Assembly (NCBI RefSeq): GCF_900115095.1
Contig: NZ_FOVH01000004.1
Location: 414,127 to 478,126 of the forward strand
DNA from: Actinomadura madurae
GTDB taxonomy: Bacteria; Actinomycetota; Actinomycetes; Streptosporangiales; Streptosporangiaceae
Direction of reading: 5' to 3'
DNA: 64,000 nucleotides
Part shown: positions 43,091 through 51,467 of the stretch, piece after piece
Numbering within the stretch: the first letter of the stretch is position 1
Layout: each line of letters begins with the position of its first letter
Made by a program: the position numbers and the translations under genes
The notes under the pieces: generated by a model
What the model was told of the DNA's origin: nothing
Database searches by the model: none
What the model saw: only the letters and a program-made list of their open reading frames with translations

Positions 43091-44017
43091 ATGCCCTACG
43101 ACCCCGGCGACGCCCGAGCCGCCCTCCGCAGCACCGGCCCCGGCAAGGCCGCCGAGCAGGCCGCCGCGGCCGACTACCTCCGCTTCTACGAACTGCCCCC
43201 GGACGAGCAGGACGGCGCAGCCGCCTGGTACGGCCGCAGCCAGCACCTGGTGATCGGCTACCTGGACGTGAGCGAGGAGACCGTCGTCGAGCACGAGGGC
43301 GGGCCGGACGAGTTCGGCCTGCTGCTCCCCGACCCCGCCACCGGCGCCGTGATCACCATCGACGGCACGGAGACGGAGGTGGCCGGCGAGACCCTGAGCT
43401 TCATCCCGCCCGGCCCCGCCACCGTCCGGCTGCGCGGACCGGGACAGGTCGTCACCATCACCACCACCCGGTCCCCCAAGGCGGCGGCACGGGCCTCCAA
43501 CGCCCGCGCCTACGACGAGCCGCACCCCAACGTCGCACCGCTGGAGCCCTGGCCGGAGCCGGCCGGCGGGTACCGGCTGCGCACCTACAGCCTGGACGTC
43601 CCCGGCCTGGAGAACCCGCCGTTCCGGATCTTCCGGTGCTCGTCGTTCATGGTCAACTACACCCGCCCGCGCACCGGCCCGCGCGACACCGCCAAGATGT
43701 CGCCGCACTCGCACGACGACTTCGAGCAGCTCTCGCTCATCATCGACGGCGAGTACGTCCACCATCTGCGCTGGCCCTGGACCACCGACCTCGACGAGTG
43801 GCGGCCGGACGAGCACGAGCACTGCGGCAGCCCGTCCCTGACGGTGATCCCGCCGCCGACCGTGCACACCAGCCAGGCCATCGGCGCCGGCTCCAACCAC
43901 CTCATCGACATCTTCGCGCCGCCCCGGCTGGACTTCTCCCAGCAGGACGGGTGGGTGCTGAACGCCGCCGACTACCCCATGCCGTCCCAGGCCGCAGAGC
44001 TGACCGATGCCCCGTAG
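43091..44017 (+). CDS. bicupin-fold protein, copy 2
   Basis: 308 aa. The N-terminal half differs from copy 1, but the C-terminal half is close: KMSPHSHDDFEQLSLIIDGE, PPPTVHTSQA and DIFAPPRLDFSQQDGWVLNA. The metal site (HxH, E, H) is kept. It sits between the aldolase and monooxygenase genes. The divergence of the first domain with conservation of the second suggests the same chemistry on a different substrate or partner. Confidence 0.75.
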   Translation: MPYDPGDARAALRSTGPGKAAEQAAAADYLRFYELPPDEQDGAAAWYGRSQHLVIGYLDVSEETVVEHEGGPDEFGLLLPDPATGAVITIDGTETEVAGETLSFIPPGPATVRLRGPGQVVTITTTRSPKAAARASNARAYDEPHPNVAPLEPWPEPAGGYRLRTYSLDVPGLENPPFRIFRCSSFMVNYTRPRTGPRDTAKMSPHSHDDFEQLSLIIDGEYVHHLRWPWTTDLDEWRPDEHEHCGSPSLTVIPPPTVHTSQAIGAGSNHLIDIFAPPRLDFSQQDGWVLNAADYPMPSQAAELTDAP

Positions 44018-45566
44018 CACCCCCGCACCGCCCAGCGTCGCGATCATCGGCGGCGGGTTCGGCGGGATCGCGGCCGCCGTCAAGCTCCGCCGGGCCGGGT
44101 TCGACGACTTCACCATCTTCGAGCAGAGCGCCGGCCCCGGCGGAACCTGGTGGGACAACCGCTATCCCGGGTGCGAGGTCGACATCCCCTCGCACGCCTA
44201 CTCGTTCTCCTTCATGGACTACGACTGGCCCCGCACCCACGCCACCCAGCCCGAGCTCCAGCGCTACGCCGAGGTCGTCGTGGACCGGTTCGGGCTGCGC
44301 CCGCACTTCCGGTTCGGCACCCGCGTGGAGGAGCTGACCTGGGACGAGTCGGCGTCCGGCTACCGCGTCCGGACCGACGACGGCGCCGAGCGGACCTTCC
44401 GGTTCGTCATCAACTGCGCGGGCCTGCTGAACGTCCCCCGGTACCCGGACTGGCCGGGCCTGGAGGACTTCGGCGGCATCGCCTTCCACACGGCCCGGTG
44501 GGAGGACCACGACCTGACCGGGAAGCGCGTCGCCGTCGTCGGCACCGGCTCGACGGCCGTGCAGATCATCCCGGCGATCGCCCCCGAGACCGGCCGGCTC
44601 TACGTCTTCCAGCGCGAGCCCGGCTGGATCGAGCCCAAGGGCGAACGGGCCTTCACCGCCCGGGAGCGCGCGATCTTCCTGCGCAGCCGCGTCGCCCGCC
44701 GCGCCTACCGGATGTGGCTGTTCTGGAAGTCGATGGAACGGTTCAAGGCGTACGACGCGAGCAGCAAGCAGCAGGGGCGGATGCAGCGCCTGTGCCGGCA
44801 CTTCATCGACACCGCCATCGACGATCCCACGGTGCGCGAGGCCGTCACGCCGGACCACCCCTGGGGATGCAAGCGCCCGGTCCTGGCTTCGACGTTCTAC
44901 CCGACGCTGAACCGCGCCAACGTCGAACTCGTCCCCGAGCCGGTGACGTCCGTGACCGGCAAAGGCATCGTGGACGCCACCGGCGTGGAGCGCGAGGTGG
45001 ACGTGCTCATCATGAGCACCGGATTCCAGCCGACCCGCTTCCTGGCCCGCACCACCGTCACCGGTGCGGGCGGTCAAAAGCTCCAGGACTACTGGGGGGA
45101 ACGCCCGCGCGCGTTCCTCGGCGTCACCGTGCCGAACTTCCCGAACTTCTTCATCCTGTACGGGCCGAACACCAATGGCGGGTTCTCCATCATCGCCCAG
45201 CTGGAGCGCCAGGCCGAGATCGCCGTCGCGGCGATCCGCCGCGTCCACCGCCTGGGCCTGCGGACGGTCGACACCAGGGAGGCCGCGCTCGACCGGTACG
45301 TCCGGTGGATCGACCGGCAGCTCGACCGGCACGCGTCCGCCATGCGCGCGGACTGCCACAACTACTACCACGCGTCATCCGGCGCGAACGTCACCCAGTG
45401 GCCGCGTACGCACTTCGTCTACTACTTGATGTGCCGGACGCTCCCCTACCTGGGGCTCCGCTACTCAGGGAAGCGCCCGGCCACCCGGCGGCCGAACCCG
45501 TCGCCGACGGCGTACTCGACGAAGTCCACGGTCAACGGCGGCGAGGGGCGGTCCCACGATGGCTGA
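44007..45566 (+). CDS. flavin-containing Baeyer-Villiger-type monooxygenase
   Basis: 519 aa; overlaps the bicupin stop by 11 bases. Two Rossmann motifs, VAIIGGGFGGIAAA near residue 12 (FAD) and VAVVGTGSTAVQ near 180 (NADPH), flank FGGIAFHTARWED, a near-match to the BVMO fingerprint FxGxxxHxxxW(P/D) with Glu in the last position. EQSAGPGGTWWDNRYPG is another hallmark. BVMOs turn ketones into esters or lactones. With two MBL lactonase-like genes and CMD proteins in the island, a ketone to lactone to hydroxy acid sequence is a plausible inference. Confidence 0.85.
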   Translation: MPRSTPAPPSVAIIGGGFGGIAAAVKLRRAGFDDFTIFEQSAGPGGTWWDNRYPGCEVDIPSHAYSFSFMDYDWPRTHATQPELQRYAEVVVDRFGLRPHFRFGTRVEELTWDESASGYRVRTDDGAERTFRFVINCAGLLNVPRYPDWPGLEDFGGIAFHTARWEDHDLTGKRVAVVGTGSTAVQIIPAIAPETGRLYVFQREPGWIEPKGERAFTARERAIFLRSRVARRAYRMWLFWKSMERFKAYDASSKQQGRMQRLCRHFIDTAIDDPTVREAVTPDHPWGCKRPVLASTFYPTLNRANVELVPEPVTSVTGKGIVDATGVEREVDVLIMSTGFQPTRFLARTTVTGAGGQKLQDYWGERPRAFLGVTVPNFPNFFILYGPNTNGGFSIIAQLERQAEIAVAAIRRVHRLGLRTVDTREAALDRYVRWIDRQLDRHASAMRADCHNYYHASSGANVTQWPRTHFVYYLMCRTLPYLGLRYSGKRPATRRPNPSPTAYSTKSTVNGGEGRSHDG

Positions 45567-47253
45567 CTCCGGTGCGGTGAGGCGGTCGGGCGCGTCGGCG
45601 GTGGCCGACATGCTCGCCGGCTACGGCGTGACGCACCTGTTCTCCGTCCCCGCCATCCTGCGGCGGACGCTCGCCGAGCTGGAACGCCGCCACCCCGACG
45701 TGGCGCGGGTCGTCACGCACGGCGAGAAGTCCGCCGCGTACATGGCGGACGGGTACGCGCGGGTGTCGGGCCGGGTGGGCGTGTGCGCGGCCCAGGTGGT
45801 GGGCGCGCTCAACCTCGCGGCCGGGCTGCGCGAACCGTTCCTGGCGCACTCGCCGGTGCTCGCGCTGACGGGGGGACGGCTCCCGGCGACCAAGTTCCGG
45901 CAGGTGTACCAGGAGATCGACGACCTGCCCGCCTTCGAGCCCGTGACCAAGTGGAACGCCACCATCGACGACGTGGCCCGGTTCCCCGACATGATCCGGC
46001 ACGCGTTCCGGGTCGCGACCACCGGATGCCCAGGACCGGTGCACCTCCAGGTGCAGGGGAACGAGGGCCAGCTCGACACCGAGGAGGCCGAGCTCGATCC
46101 GCTGGTGGAGCGGCGGTTCGCCCAGGTGCCGCCGTTCCGCCCCGAACCCGACGACGCGGACGTCGAGGCGGCGCTGAGCGAGCTGACCGCCGCCGAGCGG
46201 CCCGTGATCGTCGCCGGCGGCGGCGTGCGGGCCTCCCGGGCGGGCCGTGAACTCGTGCAGGTGGCGGAGATGCTGCGGATCCCGGTCGTCACCTCCGCGA
46301 ACGGCAAGGACACCATTCCGGGCGGGCATCCCCTGGCGGCCGGGATGGTGGGCACCTACTCGCGGGAGAGCGCCAACGCCGTGGTCGGCCGGGCCGACCT
46401 GGTCTGCTTCCTCGGGACGAGGACCGGCGGCATGACGACCCACTTCTGGGCCGTGCCGCCGATCGGCACGCCGGCCGTCCAGGTCGACATCGACCCGGAG
46501 TTCCTCGGCCGCAACTACCCGCTGCGGGCCGCGGTGCTGGGCGACGTCCGGCAGGTGCTGCGCAGGATGATCGCTCTCGCCGGCACCCGGCCGCGGCACG
46601 AGCGGGACGGCTGGATCGAGGAGGTCGCCCGGATCAAGAACGCCTGGCGGGAGAAGTACCGGACCGTGCTGACCAGCGGGGACGTCCCCATCCGGCCGGA
46701 GCGGATCTGCGGCGACCTCACCGCCTCCCTGCCCGCCGACGCGGTGGTGCTGGCCGACACCGGGCACGCGGGCATGTGGATGGGGCAGTTCTTCGACGTG
46801 ACCGCGGCGGGGCAGGACTACCTGCGCAGCGCCGGCCACCTGGGCTGGGCCTTCCCCGCCGGAATCGGCGCCAAGGCCGCCGCCCCGGACCGGCCCGTCG
46901 TCGTCTTCACCGGCGACGCGGGCCTGTACTACCACCTCGGCGAGATCGAGACGGCCGCCCGCTGGAAGATCAACTCCATCACCGTGGTCAACAACAACCG
47001 GAGCGGCAACCAGAGCAGGCGCGGCTTCGACCGGGCGTACGGCGGCGAGGCCACCGAGCGGTCGCAGGAGCTGTGGACCTACCGGGACGTGCGGTTCGCC
47101 CGGATCGCCGAGGAGATGAGCGCCCTCGGACTCACCGTCGACGAGCCCGCCGGCCTCGTGCCCGCCTTCGAGCGGGCCGTCGAGGCGGACCGTCCCGTGG
47201 TCATCGACGTGCGCACCGACGCCGGCGTGATCGCGCCGCTCCCGATCACCTGA
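45559..47253 (+). CDS. thiamine pyrophosphate-dependent enzyme (acetolactate synthase/decarboxylase superfamily)
   Basis: 564 aa, ATG overlapping the monooxygenase stop. The catalytic Glu lies in VTHGEKSAAYMADGYARVSG; the TPP/Mg motif runs GDAGLYYHLGEIETAA to VNNN (GDx ... NN). Three domains of the standard length are present. Members of this superfamily decarboxylate or carboligate 2-oxo acids. Exact type (pyruvate or phosphonopyruvate decarboxylase, glyoxylate carboligase, benzoylformate decarboxylase) is not resolved. Its position suggests it processes a 2-oxo acid formed in the pathway. Confidence 0.88.
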   Translation: MADSGAVRRSGASAVADMLAGYGVTHLFSVPAILRRTLAELERRHPDVARVVTHGEKSAAYMADGYARVSGRVGVCAAQVVGALNLAAGLREPFLAHSPVLALTGGRLPATKFRQVYQEIDDLPAFEPVTKWNATIDDVARFPDMIRHAFRVATTGCPGPVHLQVQGNEGQLDTEEAELDPLVERRFAQVPPFRPEPDDADVEAALSELTAAERPVIVAGGGVRASRAGRELVQVAEMLRIPVVTSANGKDTIPGGHPLAAGMVGTYSRESANAVVGRADLVCFLGTRTGGMTTHFWAVPPIGTPAVQVDIDPEFLGRNYPLRAAVLGDVRQVLRRMIALAGTRPRHERDGWIEEVARIKNAWREKYRTVLTSGDVPIRPERICGDLTASLPADAVVLADTGHAGMWMGQFFDVTAAGQDYLRSAGHLGWAFPAGIGAKAAAPDRPVVVFTGDAGLYYHLGEIETAARWKINSITVVNNNRSGNQSRRGFDRAYGGEATERSQELWTYRDVRFARIAEEMSALGLTVDEPAGLVPAFERAVEADRPVVIDVRTDAGVIAPLPIT

Positions 47254-47280
47254 CGACATCTTCCCCACGTGGAGGTCCCC

Positions 47281-48249
47281 ATGGCCGACGAGATGGCCGA
47301 CGATCAGCCTCCGGCGCCGCCCCTGGACGTCGCCGCGCTCCCCGACGGGTTCGACCGGCTCCTGCGCGACGCCGTCGACGTGCACGTCCACGGCCGGCCC
47401 GACCTGTCCGCCGCGTTCCACTACCGCGGCGACGACCTGGCGGTCGCCCGGCTCGCGCACGCGTACGGCATCGCCGGCTGGGTGCTGAAGTCGCACCTGT
47501 GGATCACGACCGACCGCGCCGGGATGCTGCGGCGGCAGGTCGCCGATCTCGGCTTCGAGGTGCACGGCAGCATCACGCTCAACCCGCCGATGGGCGGGGT
47601 CTGCGCGACGGTCGTGGAACTGGCCGCCGCGCACGGCGCCCGGGTCGTCTTCCTCCCGACCTGGGGCTCGGACGCCGACACCGGCCGGAACGGCTACATC
47701 TCCAAGCTGCTCGGCCGGGTCTCCCCGTCCTTCGACGAGTACGGCCGCCGCAACGCCGTCTCGCTGCTCGCCTCCGGCGGCACCCTGACCGGGCAGGCGC
47801 GCGAGGCCGTCGACGCGTGCCGGGACCTCGGCCTGTCGCTGGCGACCGGGCACGTGTCGCTGGAGGAGAGCGAGGCGGTGGCGCGCTACTGCGCCGACAT
47901 CGGGCAGCGGTTGATGATCACGCATCCGATGCACTACACGGCGGACGCGGGCCGGCTGCGCGAGCTCGCCGCCCTCGGCGCCTACATCGAGTTCTGCAAC
48001 GGCCCGCTCCTGCACCCCGACTCCCGGCACACGATCCGCGACGTGCACGACATGCTCTCGGCGATCGGCCCCGAGAGGAGCGTGCTCAGCACCGACGCCT
48101 TCTCCCGGTGGGCGCCTTCCGAGCCCGAATGCCTGCGGATCTTCGTGGAGCAGCTGGCGTATCTCGGCTGGCGGCCGGACGAGCTGCGGCGCATGACCGT
48201 CGACAACCCGCGGGCCTTCCTCGGCGCGCCCGGCCCCGTCCGCGCATGA
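47281..48249 (+). CDS. DUF6282-like metal-dependent hydrolase, copy 3 (divergent)
   Basis: 322 aa, ATG with GGAGG upstream. VDVHVHGRPDLSAAFHYRGD supplies HxH, and VLKSHLWITTDRA replaces the SHHH of copies 1 and 2. Further ligands: ATGHVSLEES, ITHPMHY and VLSTDAFSR. The fold is the same but the pocket motif PSPFPRR is absent, so the substrate should differ. It is coupled to a CMD gene (ATGA overlap). Confidence 0.72.
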   Translation: MADEMADDQPPAPPLDVAALPDGFDRLLRDAVDVHVHGRPDLSAAFHYRGDDLAVARLAHAYGIAGWVLKSHLWITTDRAGMLRRQVADLGFEVHGSITLNPPMGGVCATVVELAAAHGARVVFLPTWGSDADTGRNGYISKLLGRVSPSFDEYGRRNAVSLLASGGTLTGQAREAVDACRDLGLSLATGHVSLEESEAVARYCADIGQRLMITHPMHYTADAGRLRELAALGAYIEFCNGPLLHPDSRHTIRDVHDMLSAIGPERSVLSTDAFSRWAPSEPECLRIFVEQLAYLGWRPDELRRMTVDNPRAFLGAPGPVRA

Positions 48250-48827
48250 GCGCGCGTTTCACGGGCCAGAGCCCGGAGGAGATGAGCCCGGAGCAGCGCA
48301 CCCTGTACGACTTCTTCGCCTCGGGCCGCCGCGCGGACTCGTCCGCCCCGTTCTCGCTGGTGGACGGCGCGGGACGGCTCCAGGGACCGCCGGCGGTGTG
48401 GGTCCTGCACCCGCCGCTCGGCAACGCGCTCGAAAAGCTCGGTGCGGCGATCCGGTACCACCTGACGCTCCCGGCGCGCGCCCGGGAGATGGTCATCCTC
48501 ATGGTCGGCCATCACCACCGGGCCCCCTTCGAGCTGTTCGCGCACACGAAGGCGGGGATCGCCGCGGGGCTGTCGCCCGCCGACCTGGACGCGCTCGCCG
48601 CCGGCCGGCCGCCGGAGCTGACGACCACCGAGGAGCGCCGCGCGTACGAGGTCGCCCGGCAGCTCCTTGACACGGGCAAGCTCGACGAGGGCACCTACGC
48701 CGACGCGGTGGCCGGGCTTACCGTGGAGCGGCTGTTCGAGGTGGTGACGCTCGTCGGCTACTACACGATGGTCGCCGTCCAGCTCGGCGCCTTCGAGCTG
48801 CTGCCGCCCGAGGAGACCGGCCGATGA
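48246..48827 (+). CDS. carboxymuconolactone decarboxylase family protein (third CMD gene)
   Basis: 193 aa. CMD/AhpD-like helical domain: LPARAREMVILMVGHHHRAP, then FAHTKAGIAAGLSPADLDAL, ending VTLVGYYTMVAVQLGAFELL. The His-rich GHHHRAPFE and HTKAG resemble the CMD active-site region; there is no CxxC. It overlaps the hydrolase stop and the MBL start by 4 bases, so the three are coupled. Confidence 0.85.
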   Translation: MSARFTGQSPEEMSPEQRTLYDFFASGRRADSSAPFSLVDGAGRLQGPPAVWVLHPPLGNALEKLGAAIRYHLTLPARAREMVILMVGHHHRAPFELFAHTKAGIAAGLSPADLDALAAGRPPELTTTEERRAYEVARQLLDTGKLDEGTYADAVAGLTVERLFEVVTLVGYYTMVAVQLGAFELLPPEETGR

Positions 48828-49693
48828 GCGACCACTCCATCTGGGTCCTGGAGTACGGGTTCGTGGACCGGTTCCCGGCCAGCAACCTGTTCGCCGCGCA
48901 GCCGAACGAGGGCCACCGGCGGATGCCGTACTGCTTCGCCCTCGTGCGCTCTGCCGACCGGTGCGCGCTGGTCGACACCGGGTTCGCCGACGAGGCCACC
49001 TACCGGCGGCTGACCGCCAAGTACGGCCGGACCGGATGGGCCGCGCCGGTGGACGTGCTCGACCGGATCGGCGTCGCCGCCGCGCAGGTCGACACCGTGA
49101 TCCTCACGCACAACCACTTCGACCACGCGGGCTGCGCGGGCGCCTTCCCGAACGCCCACGTCTACATCCAGCAACGCGAGATCACCCAGTACGAGGCGGC
49201 GCTGCGGAGGCCGCCCCGGTTCGAGTACCTGACCCGCTCGTGCCAGGCGGACCTGCCCGCCCTCCTGGCCGAGCGGGAACGCGACGGCCTCGGGACCCGC
49301 GTCGACGGCGAGCACGAGATCGCGCCCGGTCTCGCCGTGCGCCCCGCCTTCGACACCCACACGGCGGGCTCGCAGGTGGTCGCGGTCTCCAACGCGGCGG
49401 ACGGCGAATGGATCTTCGCCGGCGACAACGTCTACTCCTACGAGAACCTGGAGGGCCTGCGCGGCGACGGGATCCTCGCGCCCATCGCCATGACGACGGG
49501 CAGCGCCACCGGCTGGCTGGACTTCGCCGACACCATGCTCTCCGCCGTCGGCGGCGAGACCCGCAGGATCATCCCGTTCCACGAGAACCGGATCTGGGAG
49601 CGGTTCCCCTCGCACGCGTTCGACGACGGGCTGCACCTGGCCGAGATCAGCCTGGCGGGAGGCCACGGCAGCCTGGTCGAGGCGCTCACGTGA
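48824..49693 (+). CDS. metallo-beta-lactamase-fold hydrolase (lactonase-like), copy 2
   Basis: 289 aa. ILTHNHFDHAGC carries HxHxDH; DTHTAGSQ, AGDNVYSYE and IIPFHENR supply the remaining zinc ligands. It shows the lactonase-like layout of the first MBL protein (35413-36234) but clearly different sequence. It ends the second plus-strand operon; no clear terminator hairpin is visible before the next promoter region. Confidence 0.87.
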   Translation: MSDHSIWVLEYGFVDRFPASNLFAAQPNEGHRRMPYCFALVRSADRCALVDTGFADEATYRRLTAKYGRTGWAAPVDVLDRIGVAAAQVDTVILTHNHFDHAGCAGAFPNAHVYIQQREITQYEAALRRPPRFEYLTRSCQADLPALLAERERDGLGTRVDGEHEIAPGLAVRPAFDTHTAGSQVVAVSNAADGEWIFAGDNVYSYENLEGLRGDGILAPIAMTTGSATGWLDFADTMLSAVGGETRRIIPFHENRIWERFPSHAFDDGLHLAEISLAGGHGSLVEALT

Positions 49694-49773
49694 ACCGCGG
49701 GTCCCGCTGACCCGGCAACTCCTCCGCAGGCCCGCTCGCGCAAGGGATGTTTCGGCGTTTTTCGGGTGACGTC

Positions 49774-49800
49774 TTGACATGAATGGACGTTCTCAAATCT
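49774..49800 (+). promoter_or_regulatory. promoter of the glycan operon
   Basis: TTGACA (49774-49779), a perfect -35, followed by AT-rich TCTCAAATCTACT; AAATCT or TCTACT could be the -10 at 15-18 bases spacing. The first CebR/CelR operator begins immediately downstream, at 49803, where a bound repressor would block initiation. Confidence 0.5.
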
Positions 49801-49802
49801 AC

Positions 49803-49816
49803 TGGGAGCGCTCCCA
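49803..49816. promoter_or_regulatory. CebR/CelR operator box 1
   Basis: TGGGAGCGCTCCCA, a perfect 14-bp palindrome identical to the site bound by the LacI-family cellobiose regulators CebR (Streptomyces) and CelR (Thermobifida). It lies just downstream of the promoter hexamers. Confidence 0.8.
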
Positions 49817-49848
49817 CACATTTCTCGGTGGTGTGCGACGGGAGTGTG

Positions 49849-49862
49849 TGGGAGCGCTCCCA
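49849..49862. promoter_or_regulatory. CebR/CelR operator box 2
   Basis: A second identical TGGGAGCGCTCCCA, 46 bp from the first, allowing looping or cooperative binding by a LacI-type protein. It ends 2 bases before an in-frame ATG (49865) that could be an alternative start. Confidence 0.8.
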
Positions 49863-49933
49863 CGATGGTTGAAAGTGGGACTAGAAGATGGGTGCCGGTC
49901 GTCGCTCGGCGCCTCGGGGAAGGGTGTCGGACA

Positions 49934-50662
49934 ATGAGCGTCAGAAGCGGGGACCCGGGCTCCCGGACGCGATCCGGAGAGGGCGAACCGGATCCCGTGA
50001 CCGGTGGCGCACAGCCCGCGGCGCCTGTCCGCTGGGGCGTTCACGTGTGGTGGATCGCCCTTCTGACGGGGACGGCCGGGGCACTGGCCGTACTGCTGTT
50101 CATGCCGCACGGGCGCGAGATCGGGGCCGCCTGGGAACTGCCCGCCAAACTGCTGGTCTTCGCCTGCCTGGCCTGCGGAATCGCGTTGTTCCCGTGGCCG
50201 TCGAGGGTCCCGCATTGGGTGCTGTACATCCCGTTCGTCTTCTTCGCCGGCTACCTCTTTCCGAGGATCAGCGGCTTCTATTTTCTGGACGGCGAGCGCG
50301 CCGATGCCGACAGTTTCTACACCCACCTTTACCTGCTGCTCTATCCGGGCCTCGTGCTGACCACCGCCGCCGCGTACCGGCTCGGAGGCGGGACGCCCGG
50401 CCGGTGCCTGAAGGTCGTGTTCACGGGCATCGTCGTCATCTTCTCCGGCTTCCTCGACCTGATGTGGTACGTCGTCAACCCGGTGGACCTCCCGTCCGAG
50501 ATCGACGCACCGCACATCACCCTGATCACCGGCGGGCCGATCTCGTTCGGCGCGACGGTCGTCTTCGCGCTCGCCCACCTTCCGTTCGTCGTCGCGTTCA
50601 ACCTGCTGCCGCTGGATCGCCGGCTCGGGCGCCTGCTCGGCCCCGAGCGGACCCGTACCTGA
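49934..50662 (+). CDS. polytopic membrane protein of unknown function, first gene of the glycan operon
   Basis: 242 aa from the ATG at 49934, chosen because the preceding stretch lacks family-like sequence and GAAGGG lies upstream; ATG 49865 is an alternative. About six membrane spans (near residues 40-60, 72-90, 95-112, 128-150, 160-185 and 205-228). The middle loop has RISGFYFLDGERADADSFYT, conserved-looking acidic and aromatic residues. I recognise no family. Its position ahead of glycosyltransferases suggests membrane-bound glycan assembly. Confidence 0.65.
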   Translation: MSVRSGDPGSRTRSGEGEPDPVTGGAQPAAPVRWGVHVWWIALLTGTAGALAVLLFMPHGREIGAAWELPAKLLVFACLACGIALFPWPSRVPHWVLYIPFVFFAGYLFPRISGFYFLDGERADADSFYTHLYLLLYPGLVLTTAAAYRLGGGTPGRCLKVVFTGIVVIFSGFLDLMWYVVNPVDLPSEIDAPHITLITGGPISFGATVVFALAHLPFVVAFNLLPLDRRLGRLLGPERTRT

Positions 50663-50678
50663 GCGGGAAGGGGACAAA

Positions 50679-51467
50679 ATGCCAACGTCCGGGGGCGCGT
50701 CCGGCGCCATCGGGATCTCCGTGGCGGCGCCCGCCTACAACGAGGCGGCGACCATCGCCGACGTGGTCACCGAATGGCAGGCCTACCTGCGGCGCAACGC
50801 GCTGGTCGGCGAGTGGGAGATCGTCGTCTGCGACGACGGGAGCACCGACGCGACCGCCGACATCCTCGAAGAGCTCAGGGTGGGCTGCCCCGAGCTGGTC
50901 ATCGTGCGGTTCGACCGCAACCGCGGGGCGGGCGCGGCGATCCGCGCCGCGATCGGGCACACGCGGCTGGAGTGGGTCCTGCTGCTGGACTCCGACGGCC
51001 AGTTCCCGATCGCCGGCCTCGACCGGTTCCTCGGGCCCGTCCTCGCCGGCGAGGGCACGGCCTTCTCCGGTGCCCGCGTCCGGAAGGCCGACGGCGCCGC
51101 GTACCGGTGGGGCTCGGCGGCGAGCGGCGCGGTCAGCAACCTGCTGCACCGCACCCGCTACCGCGACTTCAACTCGATCTTCAAGCTGGTGCACGGGCCG
51201 CTGCTGCGCGCGCTGCCGCTGGAGGCGGGCGGGATGAACTGCTCGACCGAGATCACCGCACGGGTCGCCGAACTCGGCCGTACGTGGGTGGAGATCCCGA
51301 TCGAGCACCGGCCGCGCGCCGGCGGGGGACGCGGCTGGCGGTACTGGCGCGGGGCCCGGGACCGCGCGCTGCTCGTCGGCTACCTCGGCTACCGCCACTG
51401 GCTGCAGCGGCGGGGCGTGCTGCGCGCCCCGTCCGCGAACGAGTGGATCCGCCGGGAGATCCGGTGA
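50679..51467 (+). CDS. family 2 glycosyltransferase (dolichol-phosphate-sugar synthase-like)
   Basis: 262 aa. VAAPAYNEAATIADVV opens the GT-A fold; VVCDDGSTDATADIL binds the nucleotide, LLLDSDGQFP is the DxD metal motif, and FNSIFKLV and EITARVAELG occur at the acceptor side. Such enzymes transfer a sugar from a nucleotide donor to polyprenyl phosphate. The C-terminal helix (YLGYRHWLQRRGVLRA) is hydrophobic but not clearly membrane-spanning. Overlaps the next gene by 4 bases. Confidence 0.88.
   Translation: MPTSGGASGAIGISVAAPAYNEAATIADVVTEWQAYLRRNALVGEWEIVVCDDGSTDATADILEELRVGCPELVIVRFDRNRGAGAAIRAAIGHTRLEWVLLLDSDGQFPIAGLDRFLGPVLAGEGTAFSGARVRKADGAAYRWGSAASGAVSNLLHRTRYRDFNSIFKLVHGPLLRALPLEAGGMNCSTEITARVAELGRTWVEIPIEHRPRAGGGRGWRYWRGARDRALLVGYLGYRHWLQRRGVLRAPSANEWIRREIR

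Noticed and set aside
24327..49693. Catabolic island considered as a plain beta-ketoadipate or protocatechuate cluster
   Set aside because: CMD proteins are present but ring-cleavage dioxygenases, cycloisomerases and the CoA transferase/thiolase pair of that pathway are missing.
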